A stretch of 64,000 nucleotides of DNA from the NCBI GenBank assembly GCA_038373865.1, contig JAXGGA010004736.1, positions 1 through 64,000 of the forward strand, read 5' to 3'. Under the pieces are notes generated by a model. The model was not told the DNA's origin and made no database searches. It was given only the letters and a program-made list of their open reading frames with translations. Within the stretch, counting starts at the first letter, position 1. The number at the start of each line of letters is the position of its first letter. Source of the stretch: Uloborus plumipes (Eukaryota > Arthropoda > Arachnida > Araneae > Uloboridae). Of the stretch, positions 44,240-55,463 are shown one piece after another. The translations under genes and the position numbers were made by a program.

Positions 44240-45659
44240 CTGTAAATTCAGTCAATGTTATATTAACACACGAGAACTCGTGCTGTTATTTCTCACACGA
44301 GCGCTCGCGCGGGGTCCAAAAACGACCCCAGGGCTCGCAAAAGACCCCCCTTTTTTGCAAGAATGGAATGGGTTTAGGAAAAATTGAACCACACCCTCAC
44401 GTCGATCCAGGACACAATTGTAGCTACCCAAAAGATGGTTTCCTTATCTGGCTATGAAATTCCAAGAAATTGAAACAAATTTGGTTGGGGTCGATTTCGA
44501 CCCCGCGCGAGCTCTTGCGAGTTAAGAAAAGTTACATAATTAGTGTTCCCGCTAGGCCGTTTTTGAAGGGCGCAGCGCCCTGCCCTTTTTCAGATCGGCA
44601 AAATGCGCCCTGCCCTAGTTTTAATCCTCAAACTGCGCCCTGCCCTTTCAAAAATAGCAAAATTGCGCCCAGTATATAAAACAAGATGTCTCAAGCATCG
44701 TATAGCCGATCGCGATATCGAGGCAATTTCTTTTGACCACATAGATCGTTGAAAAAACGCGCATGCATTCTTTGTCCCCAGAACTGCACCCTGAAAATGG
44801 CCCATGAAGAAAAGGCAATCAGATCCCCAGACAAAGAGAATGAATAAGATTCCAAGAATTGAAAGTGTTATCAGTAAAAGAGCATGTTTTCCCTTTTCTT
44901 TCCAATGTAGAAAAAGGTCCTGTCATCCGTGAGGGGGCAAGGGGAGTCAAAGAAATCATTGTTTCATTCCTCCCCATTTAAGCCCTATTCTTGATCTTCT
45001 GAGAATTTACTCTCAGAGAGGGAAGGTGGTGAATACTTCCTAGTATTTTTACCTATAGGGCAGGGGTGTCTGTTCCAGGAAAAGTATAGAAGGAGTACTT
45101 ATTTTCCAGAAAACTCCCATTATCCATGACTTATATAAAAAAAATAGCGACCGACACGTGCGCCGAAAAGTATGCGATCTTGTATGTAGATGCCTTCTGC
45201 AAAAAGGAAATTCAAAGAGCAAGAAATAAAGAATTAAGATAGAATTAAGATTCAAGCAAAGGCAAGCTTTGTTATTTGAATATTAATCCTTCCTTTTTAG
45301 TACTATTCATTGAAAAAAGTTTGAACATCATTTGTCATAACCGAAGTCTTAAAACTCAGAGCCATTATCTGCTGCATAACAAGTAAATGCTTGTCTTTTG
45401 GAACATGTGAAAAAAAAGATGAGACTTTTTTATTCTGAATAAAATAAATAATAAAATTAGCAGATTCGATCTTGAAATGATTAAACTTTAAATAAAAAAA
45501 TATGGAGTACCTGTCAATCAGCCATTTTCCTGGAACTTGGTAAAAAAAAATTCATTTTCAAGTGCTTAGAAATTTTTTGAAAGTTAATATAGTTCTTGAT
45601 GTCCATAGGTATTCAATGAATTGTGATTTTCTTTTTTAACTGTCCAGCAATACAATTTT

Positions 45660-46240
45660 CTATTTTTTTTACATGTTTCGATATGCTTAATACACGTGCG
45701 TTGCAAAAAAAAAAAATGCCTGCAGTGTTTGAGATTTCAATCCTTTTGCATCTTGTAAATATTTTAATATTTTTAACAATCAGAAGGTTTTTAGACACTT
45801 GTTACTTCATATTAGCTTGATTTGTGTTTTATTTTAATAAATTACTTTATTTTTTAAACCATGTCTACAATGAACTCTATTTCGCGGAAAATTGCCTCTC
45901 GGGTTTGAAATTTCAATCCTTTTGCATCTTTTAAATTCTTTAATGTATTTGATTATCGGAAGTTTTTTTTACATATGCTACTCAAGATAAGGTTATTTTA
46001 TGTTTTATTTTCAAAAAATCATAAAATAAATTTTTTGAAACATGACAACATTAAAGACGTGTTTCGCAAATAATTACTTCTAGTGTTTGAGATTTCAATA
46101 CTTTGCATCTTGTAAATGTTTGAAATTTCTTAACAATTAGAAGTTATTTCAATATGTGCTACATTTAATTAGGTTGTTTATTTCTCATTTTAATTATTAT
46201 CTTGTTCCAAAACTTGTCTATGAATTATTTCAAGTTAGAT
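45660..46240. repeat. Tandem repeat of about 178 bp, three diverged units
   Basis: Units share gagatttcaatccttttgca, tcttgtaaatattttaa, a following aacaatcagaag-like block, and gttttattttaa. A related single copy is present near 890-990, far from this array. Confidence 0.75.
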
Positions 46241-47396
46241 AGTCATTATTTGCTTGTTGGTTATCACTGATTTTTTTCAAAAATATTAAAATTAAACAAA
46301 AGAGCATATAATATTTCAAGTTAATGTTTGTTTTAAATGTTATTATTTTTGAAATATTTAATTAATATTCATCATTTTCTTTATCGTCTAAAATACTTAA
46401 TGGCATAATTTATATTATTATAAGAAATAATTTTTAAGAAATAATGAGAGGTTTATCTTGCGAACTTTAAATTATCCCTCAATATGTTGATCTATGCATT
46501 TGTTCCCTAAATTTCCTATACTTTTGCCACATGCATTTTCAATTTCTTATCAGAATATTTTTAATTGCAGTAAATATGGCTCAAAGAATCTGATCTTGCA
46601 GCTAAAGGGCTATTTATCCAATTTTTTTGGAGGGGCACAGGTACATATTCCTAGAGGGGGGGGGGAGTTCAACAATATTTGAAGGGGTGTGCCACAGCTC
46701 TGGGAGGGGGCAACACCGCGTTGAAGTAGTGCCCCTTTCGCAATAAATAGTGCCCCTTTCAGACACCAGCACCCTGCCCTTTTTTTCCTCTAGAGTGAAC
46801 ACTATACATAATATTTTATCATATTCTTGTATTAACAATTTTTTTTAATGCATTGCTCTAAGTGTCAATAATTGTAGCTCTGCTTTTACGATAATTTAAA
46901 ATTTTAGAGATTTTTGACATGACGTAATTCTGGGTTATTGTAATCAGATCTTTTAGACTGAGTAAAACCAATCAATATGTAATTATATTTTCCTGACCTC
47001 AATAATTGTTCATTTGTACATTAACGTTATGTGTCTATAAGTTACGGATTTAAGATAAATATTACTTTTTATGTAAATAAACTAATTATTTATTAATAAT
47101 CAATTAAATAATATTTTCATTAAAGTCTGATCGTATTCATTACAAATACAAAAATGATGACCAGCAATAGATTCTGGGCCGAGCTAGGCTTGTCCTAGTC
47201 AATTTATTCGTCCCTAGTGAGGATCAAGAGCTATGATAATTGCATCTTACACCATTTTCAACTGCAGTAACAAAGCAGTAAGTTATCACCTTTAAGTTCC
47301 TCGCTGATGTGCTGATTTTGTTTTAGCTACTAGTTTGTTGGCACTTTTATCTTCTAAGTAATGATTTGTCTGCAGCTTTATTATTGTTTATTCCAG

Positions 47397-48009
47397 ATTG
47401 ATGAGGTCAAACTAGGAGGAAACTGAAATCTCTGGATGGTATAACAGGTCAGTCGGTATATTCTATTCGGGAGCATATTTTTTTTTTTCATTGTTTGAAA
47501 AATTAGAAAAAATAAATTGCATTTCCAACTACAAATTAATTGGCGATGTTTAACTTTTTACAATGACCAAATTTGTAGAATTTACTCATCATTAAAACAA
47601 CTAATGTCGACATATATTTAAAGGTGCAATGAACAAAATATTTGTTTAGCTTGATACCAACATTAAAAAAAATACAAAAAAGTTGTAAAATCCAATATTA
47701 ATAAGAAATCTGAAATTGAAGTTCAAAAGAAATGAACTGCAACTTATGTCAAAAGATACCAAGCAAAATATTCAAAATGTCCTGTATCGAACCAAATGGA
47801 TAGCCATTACGTACCTCAATAGTTGAAGAATATCATGTACCATATAGAGAATTGTTTTATAATTAATTCCTTGTGTTTTGTTTTACAGAAATTGAAACTG
47901 AAACAGAAGAATATAGCAGATTATCTGGAATGTTTTCTGTTATGAAATGGTGACTTCAGATTTTAAGTCGCGGACAGATTGAAGAAAAAATGCATCTTCA
48001 TAATATTTG
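47397..48009 (+). other. Possible pair of noncoding exons
   Basis: Two segments bordered by good splice signals: 47397-47447 (tttattccag before, AACAG|gtcagt after) and 47889-48009 (tgttttacag before, TTTG|gtaagt after). All frames contain stops, so they could only be UTR or noncoding RNA. There is no independent support. Confidence 0.2.
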
Positions 48010-48553
48010 GTAAGTGAATTTTTATGCTTATCAAGTACTTTTTTATAATTGAAACATTTGGTTGCAATTTGATACTTTCACCTGCACCCTGTCGTCTTTT
48101 TTCCATTTCTAAATGTGCGAAATGTGTTGTGTTTTAATTTCGCCTTTACCCTTTTGAAGTTTTAACTACACTTAAAGTAAGTGTTTTTTGGCTTTAAAAT
48201 GTAATTTCCTTATTTCTTTTATAATTTCATTTGAATATCAATCTGACTTCAAATGTTTTTAACAAAATCTTTTAAACTAAAGATAAAAAGCGTTTCATTG
48301 CACAATCTTTTAAACGAAGATAAAAAGCGTTGGTACAAATGCGTTATACGACCTACGGCGCCAACAAAGGCGATAAGTATTTCCGGATGGCACCCCGGAC
48401 AAAACGCAATGTCTGTGACGTCATGGGCGTGCGGTGCGCCGTGGATCCAGCGGTGATGCTCTGTGAGTATGGTAACCCTGAGTGAATTCTGAGTGAATCA
48501 CAGTTTATTGTTGTTTTTTTCTCACGTGGCCGTTCGTATGGAAGGTAGGTGAA

Positions 48554-49871
48554 GGTATGTTCTGCTCTTAGGGAGATTTTGAAGGAATTTAAACTTGAAT
48601 ACTCTAAAATAAAGTTTCCGATGAAACTGTAGGTAACTTTCCGAAGCTTTATTTTAGAGTATTAAAGTTTCAAATTGTTTGTTTAGGTTTTTTTTTGTCT
48701 CATATACATCGTACCGATTATGAGTTCGGTGTGTAGCGTTGTTGAAAAATATCAGTTGAAACTGTTAAATGAGTCGTCTTTTATTTTTTCTAGCTCTCGC
48801 CCAACTTACGGTCGTACCGGGGTGCCAAATCGTTTGTTTATTTTTAAATTAATTGAGAACAAAGAGGTATTTCTGGAATTTTTAAGGGAAGTAGGGTTAT
48901 TGAAAAGTGAAATTATTTGTACTCGATACAGTTCGTCAATGACAATAAGAAATAGAAAGAATATATCTGATGGCTACGGATTTATATGCAGAAACAAAGT
49001 AGATGGGAAAATGTGTGGGAAAGAAACTAGTATAAGGTGGGGGTCGTGGTTTACTCTGAGTAAATTGAAGTTGGAGGAAATTTTTTTGCTGACATACGAA
49101 ATTGTTATTGGTACGAAAACGGCAGACATCGAAAAGCAGTATTTTTTTGCTACTCACACAATGACAGACTGGCGAAACTATATAAATGAAGAAATTATAA
49201 ATTACATAGAATTACATTCGGAAAAAATAGGGGGGGGGGTTGACAAAATAGTTGAAATAGACGAATCAAAATTTGGAAAAAGAAAATATAACAGGGGTCA
49301 TGCAGTCGAGGGTCAGTGGGTTTTTGGGGGAACAGAAAGGGGGACGGGTAAAATGTTTTTCGTTGCTGTGGGGGATAGGAGTAGGGATACTTTATTTTCT
49401 GTTATTAAAGAATGGATTTTGCCAGGTACTACCATACATTCAGACGGGTGGAAAGCGTACAAAACTTTAGATAGAGAAGGCTTTGAACATTTCGCGGTAA
49501 ATCACGATCTTCATTTTGTAGACCCCGACACAGGCTGTCACACTAATACCATTGAATCCACATGGCGACACGTTAAAAGTACACTACCTACACACAATAG
49601 GAAGGGGGATTTTAAATGTTATCTTGCTTACTACATGTTCAAAAAGAATTGTGAGTTTCATAATGAAGATAGGTTTAACAAGTTTTTAGAAATAGTAAGG
49701 GGATTAATTGGGAAGATTACGAAATAAGAGAAAAGTAAAACCATTTTTTTCTCGAAATTTTCTTTAGAATTTTATTAACAAAATTGCAATTTTGGTACTA
49801 ACATTTTTGGGATTTAACGTTTTTTCATACATTTTGTGAGTGGATAATTTCCCTAAGAGCGGAATATACCT
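48554..49871 (+). mobile_element. Merlin-superfamily DNA transposon, about 1.32 kb
   Basis: The inverted ends are GGTATGTTCTGCTCTTAGGG and, from the right, GGTATATTCCGCTCTTAGGG. The length and single transposase frame fit Merlin. Just inside the left end is a second inverted pair (aatactctaaaataaag at about 48597, ctttattttagagtatt at about 48646). No matching 8-9 bp duplication was found outside, so the borders or the flanks have changed. Confidence 0.8.
48720..49727 (+). CDS. ISXO2-like (Merlin) DDE transposase
   Basis: 335 codons from ATG at 48720, uninterrupted. The middle has a Cys-containing segment (GYGFICRNKVDGKMCGKETS, IRWGSWF) typical of the zinc-ribbon-like part. The ISXO2-like catalytic domain follows, with VEIDESKFGKRKYNRGHAVE (first Asp), VFGGTERGTGKMF, TIHSDGWKAY (second Asp) and CHTNTIESTWRHVKSTLP (Glu). 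This matches the IS1016/Merlin cut-and-paste transposases common in arthropods. All key residues and both inverted ends are present, so the copy could still be active (inference). Confidence 0.93.
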   Translation: MSSVCSVVEKYQLKLLNESSFIFSSSRPTYGRTGVPNRLFIFKLIENKEVFLEFLREVGLLKSEIICTRYSSSMTIRNRKNISDGYGFICRNKVDGKMCGKETSIRWGSWFTLSKLKLEEIFLLTYEIVIGTKTADIEKQYFFATHTMTDWRNYINEEIINYIELHSEKIGGGVDKIVEIDESKFGKRKYNRGHAVEGQWVFGGTERGTGKMFFVAVGDRSRDTLFSVIKEWILPGTTIHSDGWKAYKTLDREGFEHFAVNHDLHFVDPDTGCHTNTIESTWRHVKSTLPTHNRKGDFKCYLAYYMFKKNCEFHNEDRFNKFLEIVRGLIGKITK

Positions 49872-49994
49872 GCACGACCTTTTTGGTACAAGAATTTTTA
49901 AAAAATCCAAGGTAAGTGTATTGAAAAAACCTTTTCATATTGTGTTATATTGTATTGCATAATATTGTAGGATACTTTGCATGTTTATCTTCGT

Positions 49995-50096
49995 TTTTTC
50001 CTGTTGGTGCCAAAAGAGCATCGCCAAGATCGATGTGCGATAATTGGCGTCGTACATCGAATGCTTGGCGACGTCTTTTGGCGCCAACAGGAAAAA
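49995..50096. repeat. Inverted repeat around ttggcgccaacagg
   Basis: The left arm (tttttcctgttggtgccaaa) and right arm (tttggcgccaacaggaaaaa) pair. A second inner pair is atcgccaag/cttggcga. It lies between the Merlin element and the next repeat copy. Confidence 0.75.
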
Positions 50097-50134
50097 GTCG
50101 CCAAGGCTAGGTCGGATATCGAATTTGTTCCAAA

Positions 50135-51440
50135 AAAATTAATAAAATAAAAGTACAAGGAACATTAAAACACATTTTGTCAAAGAAAGAAAAAAAACCT
50201 CGTTCGTTAATAAAATGTCTCGAATTTCAATTTTAATCCGTTGCCAGTTGTTAAATATAAATAAAGAATAAAATGCTCTCGTGAATGAAAAATTTTTGTT
50301 AACAAAAAAAAATCGTCTGCCAAAAAAAATAATAATAATAATAAATTAAACAAAACAAATAAATAAATAAACAAAAAATCGTCTGCACAGTCAGTCTTTT
50401 TTTTCTGAGCCTGCATTTCCGCCATGTTTGCGGAGTCGGAGTTGGAATCAGAGTCATCAAAGAAGATTATTTAGAAAAATACTTTACAATTCAATATTTA
50501 TCAAAACCATTTTCTTACAAAGTTAGTTTGAAGGAAATCCGCCTTTAAGTTCAGAATCAACATTCAATTGAAATTTCCCCGTAGGCGCTCATGTTAAAAA
50601 AAATTTCTGAACGGTTCATCATTGAACGAAAAATGGTTCAAATTGAAAAGTGAAATATGGGAATGAGTCTCTTCGAGATCTTTCGAACAAAAAAAAGTTT
50701 ATTCAATTCGGATGGTTCACTTAAAAGTTATTAGGTGGGGAAAGGTTGTTTGAACGGTTCAATGTTAAACGAAAAATTGTTCAAATCGGAAATTTAAAAA
50801 CGGGGATGAAGTATTCTTGCCGAGATCTTTCGAACAAAAAAATGTTTGTTTAAATCGGACGGTTCACTCAAAAGTTATTAGTTTAAGAGCTTGTTTGAAC
50901 GGTTCAATGTTGAACGAAAAATTGTTCAAATCGGAAATTCAAAAACGGGAATGAAATATTCTTGATAAGATCTTTCTAACAAAAAAAAGTTTGTTCAAAT
51001 CGGACTGTTCATTAAAAAGTTAGTATCGCGAGACAGGTTGTTTGAACGGTTCAAAGTTGAACCAAAAATTGTTCAAATCAAAAAATCAAATATGGGAATG
51101 AGCTGTACTCGCCGAGATCTTTCCAACAAAAAAAATTTCGTTCAAATCGGAATGTTCATTCAAAAGTTATTAGGGGGCGGGGGGACAAACAGACCGACCG
51201 ACCGACCGACAGACCGACACACAAATTCCCCATCTCAATACCCTACTATCAAATTTTTAATTTTTCGATATTTATTTCATTTTTTTTGTTTCTTTGACTT
51301 CTTTTTACTTGGCGATATTTTTGAAATTGGCGATATTTTTGTACTTGGCGATATTTTTTGGACTTGGCGATATTTTTAGATGCATTAAGCAACTTTTAAT
51401 GCTTTTTTCGTCTCTTTTATTTTTAACGGGAAAGTAGGCT
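50135..51440. mobile_element. Second copy of the inner part of the 1972-4683 transposon
   Basis: Collinear with 2728-4466: shared blocks include ttgccagttgttaaatataa, catttccgccatgtttgcgg, the diverged units of about 146 bp (about 50580-51180), a GACC/GACA run, ttggcgatatttttg units, and the end acgggaaagtaggct. The matching left inner terminus and the outer TIRs are absent, so this copy is truncated or moves as an independent unit. Confidence 0.85.
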
Positions 51441-54400
51441 AAAAAGCGTTTTATTGATTATTTCAGAAATCATTGCAGTAAAAATACTTGGGTTTTGTAT
51501 GCATGCATACAAGGAAAAATAAAACCACTCTTTGTACAGCAACATTTCTATTCAAAAGTTCTCTTTTAATTGAATCAAGGCCGTAGCCAGGATTTTTTTT
51601 CGGGGGGGGGGGGTTGTTCAAAGTGAAGAAAGTTTGTTTGAAAAAAAAAATTAACAAGAGGTTACAAGTCTTATGATGCAATGGGAGCATAGGCTGCTTG
51701 TACGGAGGGGGGGGGGGGCAAAGGGGCAGCTGCTGCCCTTTACTTCCGAAAGTAAAGGGGCCCTTCACTTTTTAGAGCGAAAAATTAACGGTCGGTTATT
51801 TACTGAGTGGATTGATTTATTTCATGAAAATTAAAAACTGAAAATACCACAAAAATTTTTTTTTTCTCATCTTATTTCACAAGAAAGGAACTTTGAATTG
51901 CAAAGGGGATATCTACAGTAAAATCCATCCTACTTTTGAGACTGTATTAAAGTTTTTAGAGGTCATTTGTTAAAATCCAATAATATAGCCAAATTTTACA
52001 TTAAAAAAAAAACAGCTTTAGGGTGCCGCCCTAAGCTCCTCACAAACTTCTTTTGATCCCTCAATTTCTTGGTGCACCAGCCGCCTATGATTGGGAGTAT
52101 GTTGGACTAACAGGAAGGAGAGCGAAGCTGAGGTAATGGACAACACGTTAATCAATAGGCTTTTGGGAAGAAGGAAAGGAGTCTTTCTCCTCTCCTGCAT
52201 TATTTTTCAAATAAATATATCAGAATTTATGGCGACATCATGTTTGAAAAATTGAAGAAAAAATAATTAAAGAATTTCAAAGCTTTGTTCTTTTTTTTTT
52301 TTTTTGAAAGTTTAATCTACGAAAAACAAAGCACACAACTACATTTCATATATTTTTTTAAAAATCAGGAAAATTTATTTATCATTTTTTATTGTTACTA
52401 CTATTTTTTAATTGTCTTTAATTCGAAAGAAATAATGTTTCATTGTAAACATTACACACATCACTATATTACATGATACTGTTAAAGTAAAATAAAAAAT
52501 AAATAAAATGCTGATTAAAAGTGAACAGCATGCATTTTCATTTCCTGTTTTCCTTAAGCATCTTTAAAAAGTTGAGAAGTCCCTTAATATGAATACTGCC
52601 TGTTAAAAAACCTGAAAAGTAACGAAATCACTTGTAAATTAAAAATTATGAACTTTTCAATGAAAAGTAGATGTTCAAAATTTGTTCCTTTTTAAAGTAA
52701 GTTAAAACTGAATTGGAATGCTAAATCTCTCTACTTAAATGTGCCTTTTGCTCAGTATTGAAATTGGAGTGGAAGATTACATTTTCATGTTTGCTATACT
52801 TTAATCAACTACTTTCCTTCTATGCAAAAGTGAACAAATGTATTTAAAGGCAATTTCTTCTCTATTTGAATTTTCAAAGGAAAAAAAAATCAATAAACCA
52901 ACGAAATTTTTTTTCTTGAAATATGAAATATTATGCAATATAAATTTCGTTAAAAACAACCAAAGCTGAATGGAAAAGGATCAAATAAGCTATGTGCTAA
53001 AATATGATTGAAGTGAAAAACCAACTTAAATAAAACACAAATTTTAATAAAAATACAGTATATAGCTATTTCATGGCTACAATAAAGCCGATTAATTCTT
53101 TCTTTTTCCATGATAAAAGAATCTCAACGACAAGTGCCATAAATTTTGTTATCCCGTTAAAGATTATAAGTAGACCAGCAGGAGAGACAGTACAGTTTGT
53201 TTTAAGTTGAAAAGATAGAAAAAAAACTCCTTTGGCAAAATAGTGAGCAGAACAATTTAAGTTTATTCAAATGATTTTTTTTTATTTTTATTATTAAGAC
53301 TTAATATCTACCTTGCTGTGATAGTTTGAAATCTGATAAATGTTAATGTTAGCTAATGAATATCAGCATCCTCATTCCAAATTCATTGGCGAAAAATTGA
53401 ATGTTTCGTAAAAATCACTGGTGAATGTCTGCATTCTTAAATGTCGATCTTTCACAATGATGTGTGCATTTTGATTTTTTTCATTCAACCATTTTAAATG
53501 GAATATTAGTTCTGTATCTCAGAACCAGAACGACGTAAGTCCAAAAATGGCGATTTTCACTTTTTTGCTTCATTGTATGTAGAATCTTATTCCACATCGA
53601 CCCATTAAAACAGTATTCCAGAAAAGAAATTCCTTCACAATCATTTTGCAGCGTGAAAAGTGCGCGAGTCCCATCCTTTGCATGTATCCGACAATAGTTT
53701 TCGCCCTCTACTGAAAAAGGACGAAAATGGATTTACCTTAGTCTGGTTCTGAAGTACAGAGTTATGATTAAAAGTGACAGAACTATTACTTTTTTATAAT
53801 AACTTTCCAGGCTCGTTCTGTTTGTTTAGCTCTAATTTTATCACAATTGGTATTTTTAAGAATTTTGTTTTCAATCCAGTCAATTTTATTGATTTTCAAA
53901 AAAAAAAAAAAAAACCCTGTTTTTTCATCTTTTTTTTTTTTTTGAAATGTCACTCATCTTTCCCCTATGGAAACTTTCCATCACTACTAAAAAAATTAAG
54001 AATCTAATTTTCTTTTTATGGTTATTTTTTTAAATTCTTTTTCTGTTATAATTTCTAGTTAACTGTTTATATCTACTTCTAGTAAGAGAAAGAGACAATG
54101 ATGTATTTTACAGTATCTAAGGTGATAATAAAGATAAAAGGGAAACACATGGAGTTTTGCTTTGTTTTATTTATTTATTTATGTATATGTTTGTGGAATA
54201 AATATCTTTACTCAAATAATTATGCAAGCATGATATATTTGCATCAAAATTATTGGATTGCTATTAATTATATTTTAAATAGTAATTCAACAGTTTTCTG
54301 ATGAAAATGCTGCTTTTAAATTTAGTTGATAAAAGCTTGATTTTAATTTTCCTTATAGGATTGTAAGCAGGAACAATTATTTCAATTATTTTTCAAGAGA

Positions 54401-55254
54401 GTACCTATCTCATGAGGTGCATAAACTGCTGATTACTGCCAACTCTGCTCATCTAATTATTTTAGCATAGGTATGTTGGATGTTTTCCGGTTTAGTGATT
54501 TTTTTCCTTAAAGTTTGATTCAGCATACAAAATATGTGAGCCAAGCCATTTAAATGTTATTGCTATGTATTAGTGGTGCAACATCCATGTCGATGTTTTT
54601 GAAACATCAATGTTTTTACCATCAATGTCTGAGGGTCGATGTTTTATATTTGAACCAAATATTCTTTAAGAATATATCTACAGTGATGATGAAAGCTTTA
54701 TTATTGAGTAGTTATTATGAAATCTATTACAAATAAGTTATTTTATAATCTCCATATTCATTATTAAATAACTTACTTTCACTTTCTGGATTATTCACTT
54801 ATTCAAGTGGCAATTAAGACTTAACAAAATTATTCCAATTAATTTATAGGTGATGTTTCACTTTTTGTATTTTAAATGTAGTTATTTGTCTTTTTGCATT
54901 ACTTAGTTTGGACTCTTAATAGTTAGTTTTTATTATTGCTACTTTTTTTGATGAAAATGTTCATAGTGAAAAAAATAATAAACTGTAAATTTAGTTCTAG
55001 CATTGAAACATTTTATTCAAAGTTTATCATGCAGGAATATATATTTAAAAGATAAATGTTTCAAAACATTTTGATTTTGAAACATCAATATTTTTTCATC
55101 AATATCCCACCCCTATGCATGTAAAATGCTATTTCATATTCAATGTACAGAAACTCACGATCAACATATAGTTTCATAAAGCACACATACAAAAAAAATT
55201 TATACTAAATTTTTATTACACAATTATTAAAATTCTTAAAAACAATTCTCGATT
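51441..55254. other. Intergenic region 3' of PRODH, with repeat scars
   Basis: A hAT-like scar with poly-G/C runs lies at about 51580-51780. A small inverted-repeat element is at 53512-53765 (ctcagaaccaga against tctggttctgaa). An old CATCGATG-type element is at 54570-55113. Long AT-rich stretches lack recognisable genes; short open frames are low-complexity. Confidence 0.5.
54570..55113. mobile_element. Aged relative of the CATCGATG-rich element
   Basis: It begins agtggtgcaacatccatgtc and ends atcaatatcccacccct, with gaaacatcaatg-type palindromes near both ends. Flanks tatgtatt and tatgcatg agree at 6 of 8 positions. Compare the better copy at 56101-57181. Confidence 0.6.
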
Positions 55255-55463
55255 TCAAATCGGCTTGTAGTTTCCGACAGGAGTTGCACCAAATATGTTA
55301 CCACCCATAATTCTTCTCTTGATTTCGCTCATAAGAAGCTTTCTTTCCCTGTCGGATTTTTTTAGGAGTCCGTTATTTTCTTGCGCTCGACGAGACAGAT
55401 ATGGCAGCACTTCGTCGATAGGTCCATATGGCACATATTTATAAACAGAATAACCAGATTGAC
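55255..55463 (-). CDS. PRODH: PRODH terminal exon
   Basis: The acceptor, read on the - strand, is ttttgacag|GTCAATC, entering with two bases of a Gly codon. 68 further codons follow before TGA at 55255-55257. The strongly conserved [20 protein letters not shown] identifies the family. Confidence 0.94.

Larger units (their letters stand above)
42987..48553. other. Intergenic region dominated by repeats
   Basis: It contains foldback elements, the 178-bp tandem repeat, two copies of a dispersed repeat (43445-43530 and 47155-47230, sharing tctgggc and agctaggct), and GC-rich scars with gcgccctgccctt repeats (44570-44670). No gene with a recognisable product. Possible noncoding exons at 47397-48009 are treated separately. 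Confidence 0.5.

Noticed and set aside
48540..49885. An 8-9 bp target duplication for the Merlin element
   Set aside because: Flanks gtaggtgaa and tgcacgacc do not match in any nearby register.
54001..55254. A further gene downstream of PRODH
   Set aside because: Only AT-rich sequence and an old transposon; short frames have no domains.
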